DNA of 64,000 nucleotides. Source: Stromatinia cepivora (lineage: Eukaryota > Ascomycota > Leotiomycetes > Helotiales > Sclerotiniaceae). The notes beneath the pieces are model-generated. The model had not been told where the DNA came from. It ran no database searches and saw only the letters and a program-made list of their open reading frames with translations. The DNA lies in the NCBI GenBank assembly GCA_014898415.1, contig RCTD01000002.1, positions 930,001 through 994,000 on the forward strand. The letters run 5' to 3'. The number at the start of each line of letters is the position of its first letter. Position 1 is the first letter of the stretch. This document shows positions 47,511 to 59,000 of this stretch, piece after piece. The position numbers and the translations under genes were made by a program.

Positions 47511-47660
47511 TATTATAAAATATATATAATCGCGTTCGATCAGATTAATACAATATTAAGCTCCGAATTGATTATATATATAGCTTCGTAGTACATTCTC
47601 TTTAGCTCTGTAGCTTTTAATTCTAAGGTTGATCTCTAAACGCTCGTTGGGTTCGTCACA
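47511..47660 (+). repeat. 3' LTR of copy 5
   Basis: It is 150 bp. Its start is mutated to TATTATAAAATATA and its end GTTCGTCACA is intact. Confidence 0.88.
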
Positions 47661-47884
47661 CCAGATCTGGATTTAGAATCAAAGAAATAACAATTGAATT
47701 ATAATTATTCGGAATTTTATAAAAGTAAAAAGTGCAAAATATAGATAAACAATGTATCTATCTATAGTACAATTTTCAATTATTAATTATAATATGATAT
47801 GATTGAACAAGGTTAATATATGTTTAAAAAAACGCGAAAAGCGGGTTCAAAATATACGATTTAGAAAACGGCCGACTAGACTCT

Positions 47885-48061
47885 CCTGGCGGAGATATTA
47901 AAAATCATATGATCGATGCCTCGAGAGTCAGGCACCCGTTAGACTAACTCATTCCGTTCCATCGATCCCAACCTCGCCGGCCCAAAATAAGCCTAGCGCA
48001 AGGCTGACTCGAATTTGTCATGTCCCCTCCTTATCTCCATTGAGATACATCCTCCCTCAAA
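47885..48061. promoter_or_regulatory. Upstream region of the FSH1-type gene
   Basis: A short GC-richer stretch separates the repeat cluster from the serine hydrolase gene. It contains CTCCCTC-type pyrimidine stretches just before the ATG. Confidence 0.4.
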
Positions 48062-49101
48062 ATGCACCATGTCTTTCCATTTTCCCTCTCTCGAACTCCG
48101 TTTTCCTTTCACATTCATATACTCTCCCTTTCTTCTAGATCTATAGTATTTTTACGTTCTCGCGGATTTTCTTCAAATACTAGAAATATGACTGTAAATG
48201 GCACAACCCCCACGGAGGGGCCTGGACCTAGGAAACTTAAGATTTTAATGTTGCATGGTATACACGCCTTTCCCTCTCTCTCTTTCAATACAATTCAATC
48301 ATTTAACACTCTGCAGGCTACACACAATCCGGCCCATCCTTCAACTCCAAAACCAAAGCCCTAACCAAACTCCTCACCCGCCAATTCCCCCCCTCTCACC
48401 CCATCTACCCCGGCGGCATCCAACTCCTCTATCCCACCGCGCCAATACCTTTACTACCAGCCGACATACCAGGCTACACTCCCTCTTCCGACCCCTTCCT
48501 AGCACCCACCGACGCATACGGATGGTGGAAACGCGAGACTGGCGGAGCGAGATACGCTGGCATTGAGAAAGGTCTAGAAACTATCGCCACCACGATCCGA
48601 GAAGCCGGAGGAATCGACGGAGTGATTGGATTTTCCCAAGGCGCATGCGCCGCCTATTTCGTAGCGAGTTTATTGGAGACGAATCGCGAAAGTGCCTTTG
48701 CCCTTCAATGTGTCAAGAACCCTTCTGAAGCTCTTCCTTACCCCGCCTCCTTTACAACGCTTAAACAACAACTCCACCAACCCCCGCTGAAATTCTGCAT
48801 CTCGTACTCCGGATTCTATGCACCTTATGAAGGATACGAAGCATTTTACAATCCGCCTCTGAAAACGCGGATCTTGCATGTTATTGGGAGTTTAGATACT
48901 GTGGTGGAAGAGCATAGGAGTATGGCTTTGGTGGAAGCGAGTGAGGTGGGGAGTAGGGAAGTGTGTTATCATGCGGGAGGACATTTTGTGCCAATGGGGA
49001 AGGAGTTTGGGAATGTGGCTGTTGGGTTTATGGTAAAATGTTTGGATGAAAAGAAGCCGGTGGTCGAGGAGAGCGTCGAGGATATGGATGTGCCGTTTTG
49101 A
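48062..49101 (+). CDS. FSH1-family serine hydrolase
   Basis: Two exons (48062-48257, 48317-49101) encode 326 residues. The family start ILMLHGYTQSG is restored across the intron. The active site is Ser172 in GFSQGACAAY, with Asp in IGSLDTVV and His in AGGHFVPMG. PLKFCISYSGFYAP is typical of the FSH1/ovarian-cancer-gene-2 group. The first ~42 residues are rich in Ser, Arg and Phe without acidic residues and could be a mitochondrial targeting sequence. An internal ATG at 48188 (MTVNGTT) would give a 284-residue protein of the usual size, so two isoforms are possible. The physiological substrate is not known. It is convergent with rpn5, 176 bases apart. Confidence 0.9.
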
Positions 49102-49277
49102 GTGAGAAGTGGAGGTTTGACAAAAAGAAGGGGATATACATCTTCGTTTCAATAGAGTCACAGAGCTAGAATAGGTATGGGACATCATAGACATAGACAT
49201 AAATGATTCATGTCATTAGAATCTAGAATAATTGTACAAAGCGGCAGGTATCATTAATGGTAGATTAGGAAAGATCA

Positions 49278-50923
49278 TTAAGCCTTAACCTTTCCAGCCT
49301 TTGAGCCCTTTGGTGACTTGGTTGGTTGAATCCTAGCCATCATTTCCTCCTTCGTGATCAAATGGTCAATTCTCTCCAATAATCCTAACAAGCTCTTCAT
49401 ATTTCCACTCCACTCATTAAGAACGTCATCCGCATCTCTTGGTTTAGCAAAGTTAACGATACGAGCAGGTCTATCGATCTTGGCGAAAACAGTCTTCGCA
49501 GTGACTAACTCGCTAATATATTTCTCTGTCTCATCTTCGGTCAAATCAAGAAGTTGAGTCAATCGGGGCATTTGAATTCGTGTATAGTATTTGGCGACCA
49601 CTCGAACGTTGTGTTCAATAACACGTTTGCGTAAATCTTCCCAGCGTTTGTGTGCCTTGGGGTCGGCAGATTGACCTTGTGAAACATCAAAAACATCAGT
49701 ACTGCAGAGGTGTGGTCCAAATATCTTTGAAACTTCGGGCCATCTCATAAGTTCTGGAACTGTGAATAGCTTGAGGAGCTGGGCATCGAGTGGTACTTGG
49801 CTATTACGAGTATCTTTGTGTACGCGGTGAAGGAGATCGGATTGTTCGTTATCATAAGGAGCTAAGATGACATAGTAGATGATTCTTTGCAAGACCTGCA
49901 AATATTAGCTTTTTTTTTTGGAGAGGAGTGAAGATATCAAACTTACGGAATGAAGCTTCCGAGGATCCTCTTCGACAGCTTCCGTATCAAGAACCTGTCT
50001 ATAATGCTTGCAAGCATCAAGATATTTGTCATCATGCTTCGCCAAAGTGATTTGGTGCTCGTAGTATTTCAACTTGAGATCGGTAACATCGTCCTCCTTT
50101 GGCTCTGGAACATCCTCTCCCTTCTTTCTTCTCTTTTCCCTATCCTCTGCCTCCTTCACTAATTGCTCCGGAGTCTTCTTTGGCTTTCTTGCCAAATATT
50201 TGGTACTGATCTTCCGACTCAAGATTCCAGCTTGTGTCCAGTCATTGCTCTCTATACATAATGCGACTTGTGCCAGGATAAATTCCGTTTTCTCCCTCCT
50301 CTCCATAGATCCAAATGTCTCGACTTGCAACTCGCACAAAATGTCGGTTGCAGATTTGAGATCACCCTGTTCTTTCTTGATATCGGAGAGAATTTTAGTA
50401 ACTCGGGCGCGCTCAACTTCGACAAAAATCTTTCCCTCTGTGACCGTTCGCAGCGTCTCGATGACTGTGAGCTTTGTCTCGAGGTTTGGTGTTGAATCTA
50501 AAAACTCCATAACCACCTGTACCATTTTTGTTGTAGCTTGTTTGAGCTGGCCATGCTTCTTCGATAATAACAGAACTTGTTCATTCAATAAACTCCAATC
50601 GCCGGCATTTTTGCAGATAGTGACGATTCCGACGAGGATTCGAGATGTTGATGCAAGATCTGATGCCTGTTAAAGATGTTAATGGCGTGCGCTGATGTGT
50701 AAAGTGTTTCGGTCTGACCTGTCTTGTTTGTTTCTCCAATACCGTAAGCTTCTCTATGGCGCCTTGCACATTTGTCTATTAAAATAAAATAAGTCAGAGA
50801 ATTTCGTATATAATTCCAATCATGCTAGAGATATACCTGTGCAAGCTGCTCAGCTTCTGGAAGCTGTGTGTCGACCTCTTTGGAAAAGTCCTTGTCAGGC
50901 TTACGAATCTGTCCGTCCGACAT
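49278..50923 (-). CDS. rpn5: 26S proteasome regulatory subunit Rpn5 (PSMD12)
   Basis: The gene is complement(join(49278-49895, 49947-50666, 50719-50775, 50837-50923)), 493 residues. The protein starts MSDGQIRKPDKDF. It has an alpha-solenoid of helical pairs (for example EQVLLLSKKHGQLKQATTKM) and ends with a PCI domain in the last exon (RVVAKYYTRIQMPRLTQLLD, FAKIDRPARIVNF) and a C-terminal helix. Rpn5 is a lid subunit that touches the core particle and the deubiquitinase Rpn11. A Lys/Glu-rich insert (residues about 185-205) explains the slightly greater length than the yeast protein. All three introns are 51-61 bases and in phase zero. The gene appears intact and essential by family. Confidence 0.95.
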
Positions 50924-52059
50924 TATTGCGAATGATAAATTGATTGAGTTTTGGGGTATCAGGTCAAACAAACAATTACAAAAAAAGAGCGTAAAATTGT
51001 TGTTTTGGTTCGGAGACGATGAGAAGTTGAGGAGTTGTTTGACAGTTCTAGGTTGTCAACCTTGACGCGGCAAGTACTGAAGCTTAGCTTCACATTTGGT
51101 TAGTTCGGGCACCGGAATATGAGGGACGGTCTAGTAGCCTTAAGGCACCATGCTTAGTAAGGTATCAAATTGTATTTATGAGTGTAACACACATATATAT
51201 ATCTGTCGTTGGTTTCTATCATATATAGAAGTCTCTGGTGACTGACCCTTCCCATGAATGAGGGTATCTTTCAGTCAAGCTCACTCACTTATCATCGATG
51301 GAAGTCTCCCCCAGTGATATATCATTCTCTTTGGGCCATGTCCCATGTCTTTTAGTTTTTTTCATCTCATGACGCCGATAAATTGATAGATGTTGTCACC
51401 GTGGCCGAAGTCGAAGACATGTATTGGTATCGAGGCGCTTTCTAGCCATCTGCCCCAGTACTTTAACTCCATCTGTTTCGCGGATTCAATGTCGTTTGAT
51501 ATCAGCAAGGCTGGAATCCATCTCGTGATAAAGTCGAAATTGCAGACTCAAGTATATTCGAGGCTCGGAAGGTGATGCAATCACTAAGATTTTGCGGGAT
51601 GTGCGGCTGGTCTTCTATGTTTTCATAGGCACCGAAATTGCCTGCCACATTTGTTTGATGGATCCTGTTGGTGCTCTAGCGGTGCTGCTGTATGGTTTTT
51701 GCACAGCTGCGCGGATTTTCCCTACTCGATTTCCACTCGACTGGCTTCTTCTTTCTCTCGAATTCCTTTCTCTAGTATATGAGCAGTCGCCTCCGTGGGA
51801 CTTTTGATGGGTACTTGAGCGTGAACGAGCTATTTTTATGAGACAATTGTTATTATAGGAGTATCGAAATCGTTCGAAAATGTGTGTGTAAAAAATTACA
51901 ATCAAAAGTCATACACAATAAAGGTCGAGAAGCACGCAGAGATGCGCGTTAATGCCATGTTAAAGGAAAGCCACACTTCAAGAAGATATTAAATGTGGTG
52001 AATCTGAAAATCTTATCCTTCGATGTGAGAGTGTAATTTTGGCTTCCTTCCGTGACACC
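50924..52059. other. Intergenic region, no gene seen
   Basis: This is the promoter side of rpn5 and the 3' side of the next minus-strand gene. Open frames at 51390-51807 (plus) and 51615-51905 (minus) have no recognisable features. Confidence 0.5.
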
Positions 52060-52883
52060 TTACAAACATTCATCATCTCCCACATTTGAGTATTTATCCC
52101 CAAGTTCTTCAACGTCCTCCTCCTTCTCATAGAACACAGCACCAAACTCTCTCATCACCTCCAGCCTCTCATCCATAGCCATCGCCATCTTGATTCTCCC
52201 AAAATCTCCCGGCAATAAATGTTCCATACCTTCATGCGCATCATAACGTGGTACCCAAGCGCCCCCCTCCATTTGTCGGCCATCCGAATATCAAGAATTT
52301 CTCCTGTGTATATGTCGGAGGTGGACGACGTACACCTGGGTGTTGATAACCATACTTCAAAGAAGTCCATTCCTTTTCGCGATGATGTACGCTTTTCCAC
52401 CAGATTGCCCCGATTTTTCTCATCAAGGTACAAAATCCATCTTCTTCGATGGGATCAGGTGATTGTTGAGTAGGGTGAAAACGGTCCAGAGAGAGAACAT
52501 TCATATCGACGATATCGGCATTCTCTTTGATGAAAATGCCGCCGCTGGACGGGTAACCATAGATTGTACAGCCGCGGGTATGGAATACAGTGCGCATCGT
52601 ATAATTAAAGTCCGGATAGAGTAGACGACGTTCCGCCGCCATACGAGACGCGGCTTCGAGTATTGGGTCTACTGGATTGGATTTGGATTGTGGGAAGAGG
52701 GAGGGGAAGGTGCGGTAAATTTTGCTGCCGAGCATGGGAGTAATATCGACGAAGTTCAATATGTGAAAGAAGACGTAGATGCCGGCGCTATCCATATGTA
52801 AGTAGCAGGCCAAAGGAAGTGGGAAGTCCCTAGACACAGGAGATTAAGTCTTACCCGACGTCGAGAATTGTTGTGAAAAACAT
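52060..52883 (-). pseudogene. Unrecognised gene with a frameshift in a G run
   Basis: On the minus strand exon 1 is 52883-52855 (MFFTTILDV). A 67-base intron (52854-52788, GTAAGA donor, TAG acceptor) joins it to exon 2, giving VGAGIYVFFHILNFVD. The frame continues to a run of six G (plus-strand C 52262-52267) and then stops at 52241. One base off, the protein goes on smoothly with AWVPRYDAHEGMEHL and KMAMAMDERLEVMREFGAVF to a stop at 52060. So either a base was lost or gained in the run, or the assembly has an error there. I know no function; the region IFGWPTN…AWVPRYDAHEGM looks like a conserved fungal domain of unknown role. Confidence 0.55.
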
Positions 52884-54034
52884 GCTTTTGGTGTAGAACG
52901 ATTTGAAGGCATGAAGAAGATAGTGTGCAAGACACAATAAAAAAGGATGGAAACTTTTCCTAGTATTTTTTTGTCGCTCGGACTTGCCCAAGGTGTTATC
53001 CATTTGGCTTCAAAGCATGACATTAATTTATTAAAATTGTTCTTGAAACATGTTGTCCAGCCTAGTCGCGCTAGGCGGCTAAGTATGTTTCCTTGAGTCC
53101 CAATTGCTCAAGATTAATTCGAGATCAGCCTAGCATTAGAAAGCTTAGATGCTATTAAGCGCTCTTTCTGTCAGCTTGATTGTGAATCTGCCAGTCAATC
53201 TTCCTTTCTATAGCATCATATATCAATAGCACTACCGGTTTAGCTCATCAATCATTCATTCTGTCACGTTGCATTATTAATGACTTTGCCCGTTCTTACT
53301 TTACACAGCCGCGGTACAATTAGAAAGGATTTTACGAGCCTCATTCATGCATAGTTCTCAAACGCCAATATTTTCATGGGGCTCGGTTTTGCGGGCGCAA
53401 CCACCAACTGTTAGCCTTCCATAGCGTCGCATTTACACGTTGACTACCAATGAACTCCTCGGCTGATAACTTCTTTTGAATCACAAGCATCAGAAAACAT
53501 CCTTTAGATTTCTCAAATTATTCTTTTGCTGGATGTACGTGTGAGTTTTGCCTTGTAGGGCCATCGGGTTAGCAAATGTTCACCTTGTGTTAGCGGCAGA
53601 GTAATAATGCGATCAATCAAGCTCATAGAATGCGCATCATTTCTCGCTATCGTCTCCTTTTCCGTGGCAAGGGTTCTGAAAGTCATCAAGAAGGAGTTTC
53701 ACATCAAGCTATAAACATAGCTCTTTTAAAATATTCTCCCTACAAGCAAAAGGCAGGGCGAGCCAATGGTCTCGGGAGATTATACGACGGACGGTCAGTT
53801 GGTATGGCCATTGTTTGTGCATTTCTTGGCCATAGCAAAACAATGAACGGCGTAGCTGTGCCGTCATTTCTTGGATTCTTCTTTTTGCAACAATGAGGGC
53901 CGTTATGTTAACATCACACGGCACGGTTTTCGGATAATGATTCTCATGCAGGTATAAATGAATATGGCAAGGCTCAATATACCTACCTACTGTGCACTAT
54001 TTCTACCATTATTCAAGTTGAGACTAATGATAAC
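52884..54034. other. Intergenic region, no gene seen
   Basis: No frame with recognisable features is present. It holds the promoter of the minus-strand gene on the left and the upstream region of the secreted-protein pseudogene on the right. Confidence 0.5.
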
Positions 54035-56054
54035 ATGACTACATTTTCAATTCTTGCAACGACTGCTTTATTGTTGCGATTCGCTTTCGCGCAGACCCCA
54101 ACTACAAATAATTCGCCTCTCTCCTATCCAATTGACGAATCTCCTTACCAAGTTATGCCCACTGGCACCGATATACCGCTAGCTGCCACCAATGAATCTG
54201 TTCTCAATAAGGTTTGGAACAAACTGTGGAATTACAAGGACTGCAGCAGCACCTTTGGAGCTGGAGCTCAAGGCAAAATTGACGGTGCCTACTATGATGC
54301 ATGGGTTATGTCTAACACCAAGGGTGTTGCTGAAAATATCGATTGGAATAACGCAGTTGCTCTTGATTTCCTGGGTGCTCCTGCATACAATCTAGCTGAG
54401 TAGTCTCAAATACAAGCAGTCTTTGCAAATGCGGCGACGGTCATTTACAGTAACAAAAATTCTTTTTTTTCAACATACGATTCACGTCCGATGCGATGAT
54501 CCAAACAAGCAGTGTCACAAGAGACCAGGCCAAGATCTAGTCAACCTAAGCCTCAGTGAGTTATCTTATTTCAGCCAAGGTATCCACAGCTTGTGCCGTA
54601 GTCAAAATGAGAGACTTTCAGCTGTTGACTCCATTCGAAATATGGAACACACAAAACATTTTATGTTGTTATTGCATCGCTCACATGCCTCATGCTACAA
54701 AATCCTGGCCAGCCGCCCGCATCGAGCGCCACGCCATTCGCCTATGCAGCAAACCTGGACGATACAGGCTATCCAGTAATTAACTTCTGTGAAGGATTCT
54801 TTAAAGCCAGGAGTTTAGGTGATGCCATTACATGGGTAGTAGCCTGAAAAGTCCATTCAAATATAACCTAGAGCTATATGACAACAGGGCTCTGATTTCC
54901 TTTGTGAGCGTTTAAGAATCCCCGAAATGTATGGAGAATCTACTGACCATATGTCCATTAGCACGAATTGCTACACTTAAATTTGGCGGCTGTTTCCCTC
55001 TCCTAATCCTCCTGTTGTTGATCTTGAGGTAGAATGTTATAACGGGGATGTGAAAACAAAACAAGTCATATATGGCGCGCTATGGACCAAACTTATGGCT
55101 TGCTGGCACAAGCCAGTTATCGGTAGTGCCGGATACTATGTCCAAACGCAGTGCCGGTAATCTAGCCAAATACGTCACGACAAAGATCAATAATATATAC
55201 TCCCACCTGCCAATAGTCCATAAACTAATAGACGACGTTCCTTATCCTAGCCGTCCTCTCGATTTAATTGCTACATTTACTCCCGATCCTGATAGTGGCA
55301 ACCTTTCGCTAAACACCACCGGAAATGTCAAGCATCGAATATAACTCTAACTGCCAATGCACAACACGATTATCCAGGTTGTTCAGATGACATGGATCCT
55401 GCCAGTGCCGCTGATGCCAGTATCGCAAATATAACTATCGACGAGTTTGCTCCAGATTCAGCATATCCTTCAGACTATATAAACCAAAGATCTTCCTGGA
55501 TATCAGATTTATACGCCCCTACCACTACGTCGAGTATCATTTCGTCTATGACTTTCACGACTTCCATCAGTAGCTCGTCTACCTCTACTTCTACCTCAAC
55601 GCCGCCGCCGCCTCCTCCTTCTTCTGCTCCTCCTCCTCCGCCGCCACTACCACCAGCATACGCCACGGGAACATGTTCCTTCCATCTCACCGAGACTCAA
55701 AATTGTGTCTCCGCCTCTAAGAACCTCTTTGCAACCATAACTCTCAAAGATAACGCCGGAAACATAATCGGCGCTACAGATGTATCATCAGCCCATCCTC
55801 TCGGCACCGGTATCAACGATAGCGCCAGCTATATATTTACAAGCAAGCTACCATATACCCTCATAGTAACAGGCGAGCATAAAAATGATTGTATCCAGCT
55901 TGCGTATGCGGGTGTCAAGTGGACTAGTAGTCCGGCGGCAGGCGGTGGAGAATGTAATTCTGGGGGTTGGGATCCGAAGACTGGACCGGTTTGTGGAGGG
56001 AAGTTTGCGAGTCGGTTTGCGGTGAGGGAGATGGATTGCTTTTTTCCTTGTTAG
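54035..56054 (+). pseudogene. Decayed secreted protein, possibly of a metalloprotease-like family, with polyproline linker and C-terminal domain
   Basis: The N-terminus is a signal peptide (FSILATTALLLRFAFAQ), then WNKLWNYKDCSSTFGAG and AYYDAWVMSNTKGVAENIDW. An in-frame TAG falls at 54401-54403. The next segment (IQAVFANAATVIYSNKNSFF) leads to a T run at 54463-54470, where the frame slips to one with VRCDDPNKQCHKRPG. Later pieces are PVINFCEGFFKARSLGDAIT, VIYGALWTKLMACWH, and the frame 55072-55344. The last open piece (55392-56054) has a Ser/Thr-rich stretch, a polyproline linker, and a Cys-containing domain ending GWDPKTGPVCGG then DCFFPC. I associate the first part with fungal secreted metalloprotease-like proteins, but the HExxH zinc site expected after the YDNRA segment is not visible. 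Multiple stops and frame changes make it a pseudogene. Confidence 0.6.
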
Positions 56055-59000
56055 GGGATAGGCCTATCAGCAGAAATGGGACTCTGGTGTATCTAATAGT
56101 CCGGACTGGCAGACTAGATGTGACAGTTTTCAATTTTCTAAGACGTTTTACATATTTGAATAAATTTGAATGTTCCGAATGCTTTGAATATCTGAGATAC
56201 ATTGAATATTCCAAATGATTCTAATATATAAATCGATTGAAGAAGTTGAAAATTCTTCCATTATCTGACTGCAGTCCGGACCACTCGTATCTGAAACCCT
56301 ACTTGAATACCAGTCAGCGAGTCCTTTCAATTCTCGGCTAAAAACTATTTGACTATTTCACCATTTTTTGAACTCATGTATTTTCACAGTTCCGTAATAT
56401 CCTGATATATGTCGGCTACTCCTTCAACTACATTACCAATGAAAGATGATGTCGTTGAATTCATAACATACGAGAGTGCCGGACATTCCCTTTCTTGAAG
56501 TTGTTTTTCATCTCCCGTTCAATATATTCATAGTCTAGCTCAATCTGATCTAGAATCATCAAACTTTGGATGTTTGAGAATGCTTTAATCAAATTATTTT
56601 AGTAAGCTTCATGTTTGAAAGAGATTGAGTATTCTTAAAAATTTCAAGATTCAAGACGATTTCCACATCCAAAGGCTCTTCATTGTTAGACCACAGTCCA
56701 TACTATTGCACCCTCTATTTTCATCAATTAAACCATACATGAAAACCTCAAATCAATACCCCGAATTGACATAGCAAAATAAATGCAAGAGTAAACTTCA
56801 AAACACATTCTTGAGTGATGTGAAATGTGAAAGAACCACACGGCATAAGCGATACTATTTCCTGTGATCTGGACCTGGATCCACATCTCTCAAAAGTGGA
56901 TGGCAAGCTGCACGCCATGTTTTAAACGAAGAATGAACATTATTATAGAATTTCGTAATGTAGAGTTGTGGGGATTTTCACCCAGTTTTGAAGATAAATA
57001 GATTTCTCAATTTGTGATATGCGGTTGATCGGGGAGAGTAAATTCAAGAAATGGTATGGAAAATGGTCAGGATATGCTCAGGAAGAAGGCACTTCAAAAT
57101 AGTGAACATTTGAACTCGAAGATATTCGAGGAAAACTGCTGCACGATTAACCTATGAGATTGCCTTACAAGAGTATAATATCCATAAAAGGAGTTTTTTT
57201 TCCCGGTGTTATAACTTTGGGCTTGTAGGATATAGCATAGGTAATCTTTCATATATAATAGCAATGATATTCCTAGAAATTACCTCTCAAATTATTTCCA
57301 GAATACATTTCGATTTTCATAATACACTTTATAAGAGAGGGATAATGATGATATATACTAGCGAAGTTTGGGAGTTAAAGGGTGGGGAAATGATATCTAG
57401 ATAGAGGATTGAGTGTAGAAGATGACTGACATGATGAATAGAAGTGGAAAGTGAGACAGGACGGATTGCATGGGAAAGAGATGGAGGGAGTAAGTGGAGA
57501 ATCTTTGTTATGGTGGAACGGCAAGGTTTGCAGGAACTAGCTAGCTTGAAGATATATAATATTCTCTAATACTACGTGCAAAGTGGGAGTTGCAGCTTTA
57601 GGTTCTGGGAACCAATATAGTTGTTGTGATTCGAGTTTACTATCTCTTCAATGTTTATAGGATATCCTTTGTCGTATGTATATGTACCGTATATAAATTG
57701 CTGCTTACAGTATTTCAGGAAGTTTGATCTTCATCGGCGCTTCATTGTCGTTGTCGGTAAAAGATAATTACTACGATACTAAGACAGAACTATCATCTAC
57801 CCTGATACCCCTACAAAACTTTAAACATTGCAACGAGACAACCAGGCATAAAAAAGGACTACTTTACCACGCGAAGATCAAATTACCTTAGGCTTCTGGT
57901 CCTTAGCTGACAAGTACATTATTATCCATTGAAGAAGATACAAGGAGTTGGTGTATATATACTGTATATATACCCCCAGCAGACTTTTGGTAAGATTATA
58001 TTGCAATATTTTCAAATACGTGTTGTGGTGAACGATCAAATGTTAAGAATGGAGATGGCGCTTTGAGTCTTTTGTTATAGAAGGGGATCGGGAAGTAAGA
58101 TTGATAGTCAAGATTGGATAATGTTGGACTAGCCAGCCCAGGGGGGAATCTATTGTGAGCTGACTTCATTGATGTGAAGGAAGGAGGTGTTCTGTACTAT
58201 GAGAGATATTGTTCTTCCAATTTCCTTCTACCTATTATGCTTTCGATGATGCAGAAGAGGGAGTTTTAGGTATAAAGTTAGATTGGAAGATGATAATGAT
58301 AATTTCGGGAGGCGATAATCGACAAAGTATGGAAGTTTTGGCGATGGCATGGGTGAATTGCTGCTGTGTAATGATGCCCATGGTACCACCTACCCCATGC
58401 TTGCTTTGTCCGATTCTCTCCAGCGAGGAAATTAAGACTAGGAGATTTGGTGTAATGATGAAAGTTTAAGGAAAATAAAAAATATTAGTAAAATTGCAAA
58501 ACTCTGTATCACCAAACGTTTGGATGGCCGTTAAACCACGTGTAATGAGTAGCAGGAGGGAATTTGACGTCCGTTACACCTAAGAAATACGATGAACGTG
58601 ATTGGTATCACCGGAGGTCTCACCGCAATGACAATCGAGAGGCTCAAAATGGTAGTGATACGGAGACACGAGTAAGGATGAGACACACATATATGCCGGT
58701 AGGATGTTAGGATGACCGCGGTACCTACATCGAAAACCGACCCAAGGATCAAGTACCAGGTCCTACAACAGCGTGGTGTGTACATGAAGGATGTATTTCG
58801 TGGGACAATAGGAAACATAGCACAACAGCAGCCTCGAACCACTGCCGGAGTCGATGAAGGACTCGTTTACTGCGCTGGCAACCATGTTCCACGGTAGAGA
58901 GTGGAAGAATGAATTTTGGGAGTCACGACGCCCGGGATTACTTTGCCAGCATGAAGTTAATTTCATCCTTGGAGGGATGGGAGGAGATAAAAGGAGAACT

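Larger units (their letters stand above)
46023..47660 (+). mobile_element. Gag-only LTR retrotransposon, copy 5 (best preserved)
   Basis: It is 1638 bp with LTRs at 46023-46172 and 47511-47660 and perfect duplication CCAGA (46018-46022 and 47661-47665). A G-rich polypurine tract (AAAAGGGGGGGTAA) precedes the 3' LTR. It is the only copy here that keeps the gag ATG (46302). It lies in the opposite orientation to copy 4, about 360 bases away. Confidence 0.92.
43945..47884. mobile_element. Small inverted-repeat element (MITE-like) carrying two gag-only retrotransposons
   Basis: The left end GGTCTAGTCGGCTATTTTCT and the reverse complement of the right end (AGTCTAGTCGGCCGTTTTCT) match over more than 20 bases. 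Matching continues beyond the first insertion up to ACCCGC (left near 45664, right near 47841). Without copies 4 and 5 and their duplications the element is about 616 bp, AT-rich and without coding frames. No clear target duplication is seen at its ends, so the exact borders and superfamily are open. Confidence 0.5.

Noticed and set aside
47905..47975. Minus-strand sequence resembling part of a tRNA (GTTAGTCTAACGGGT followed by a stem-loop)
   Set aside because: The anticodon arm has an eight-base loop, and no T-arm with GTTCRA or matching acceptor stem follows. At best it is a relic.
58531..58842. 103-codon minus-strand frame with hydrophobic stretches
   Set aside because: No ATG context, family or splice evidence; the surrounding 6 kb shows no coding character.
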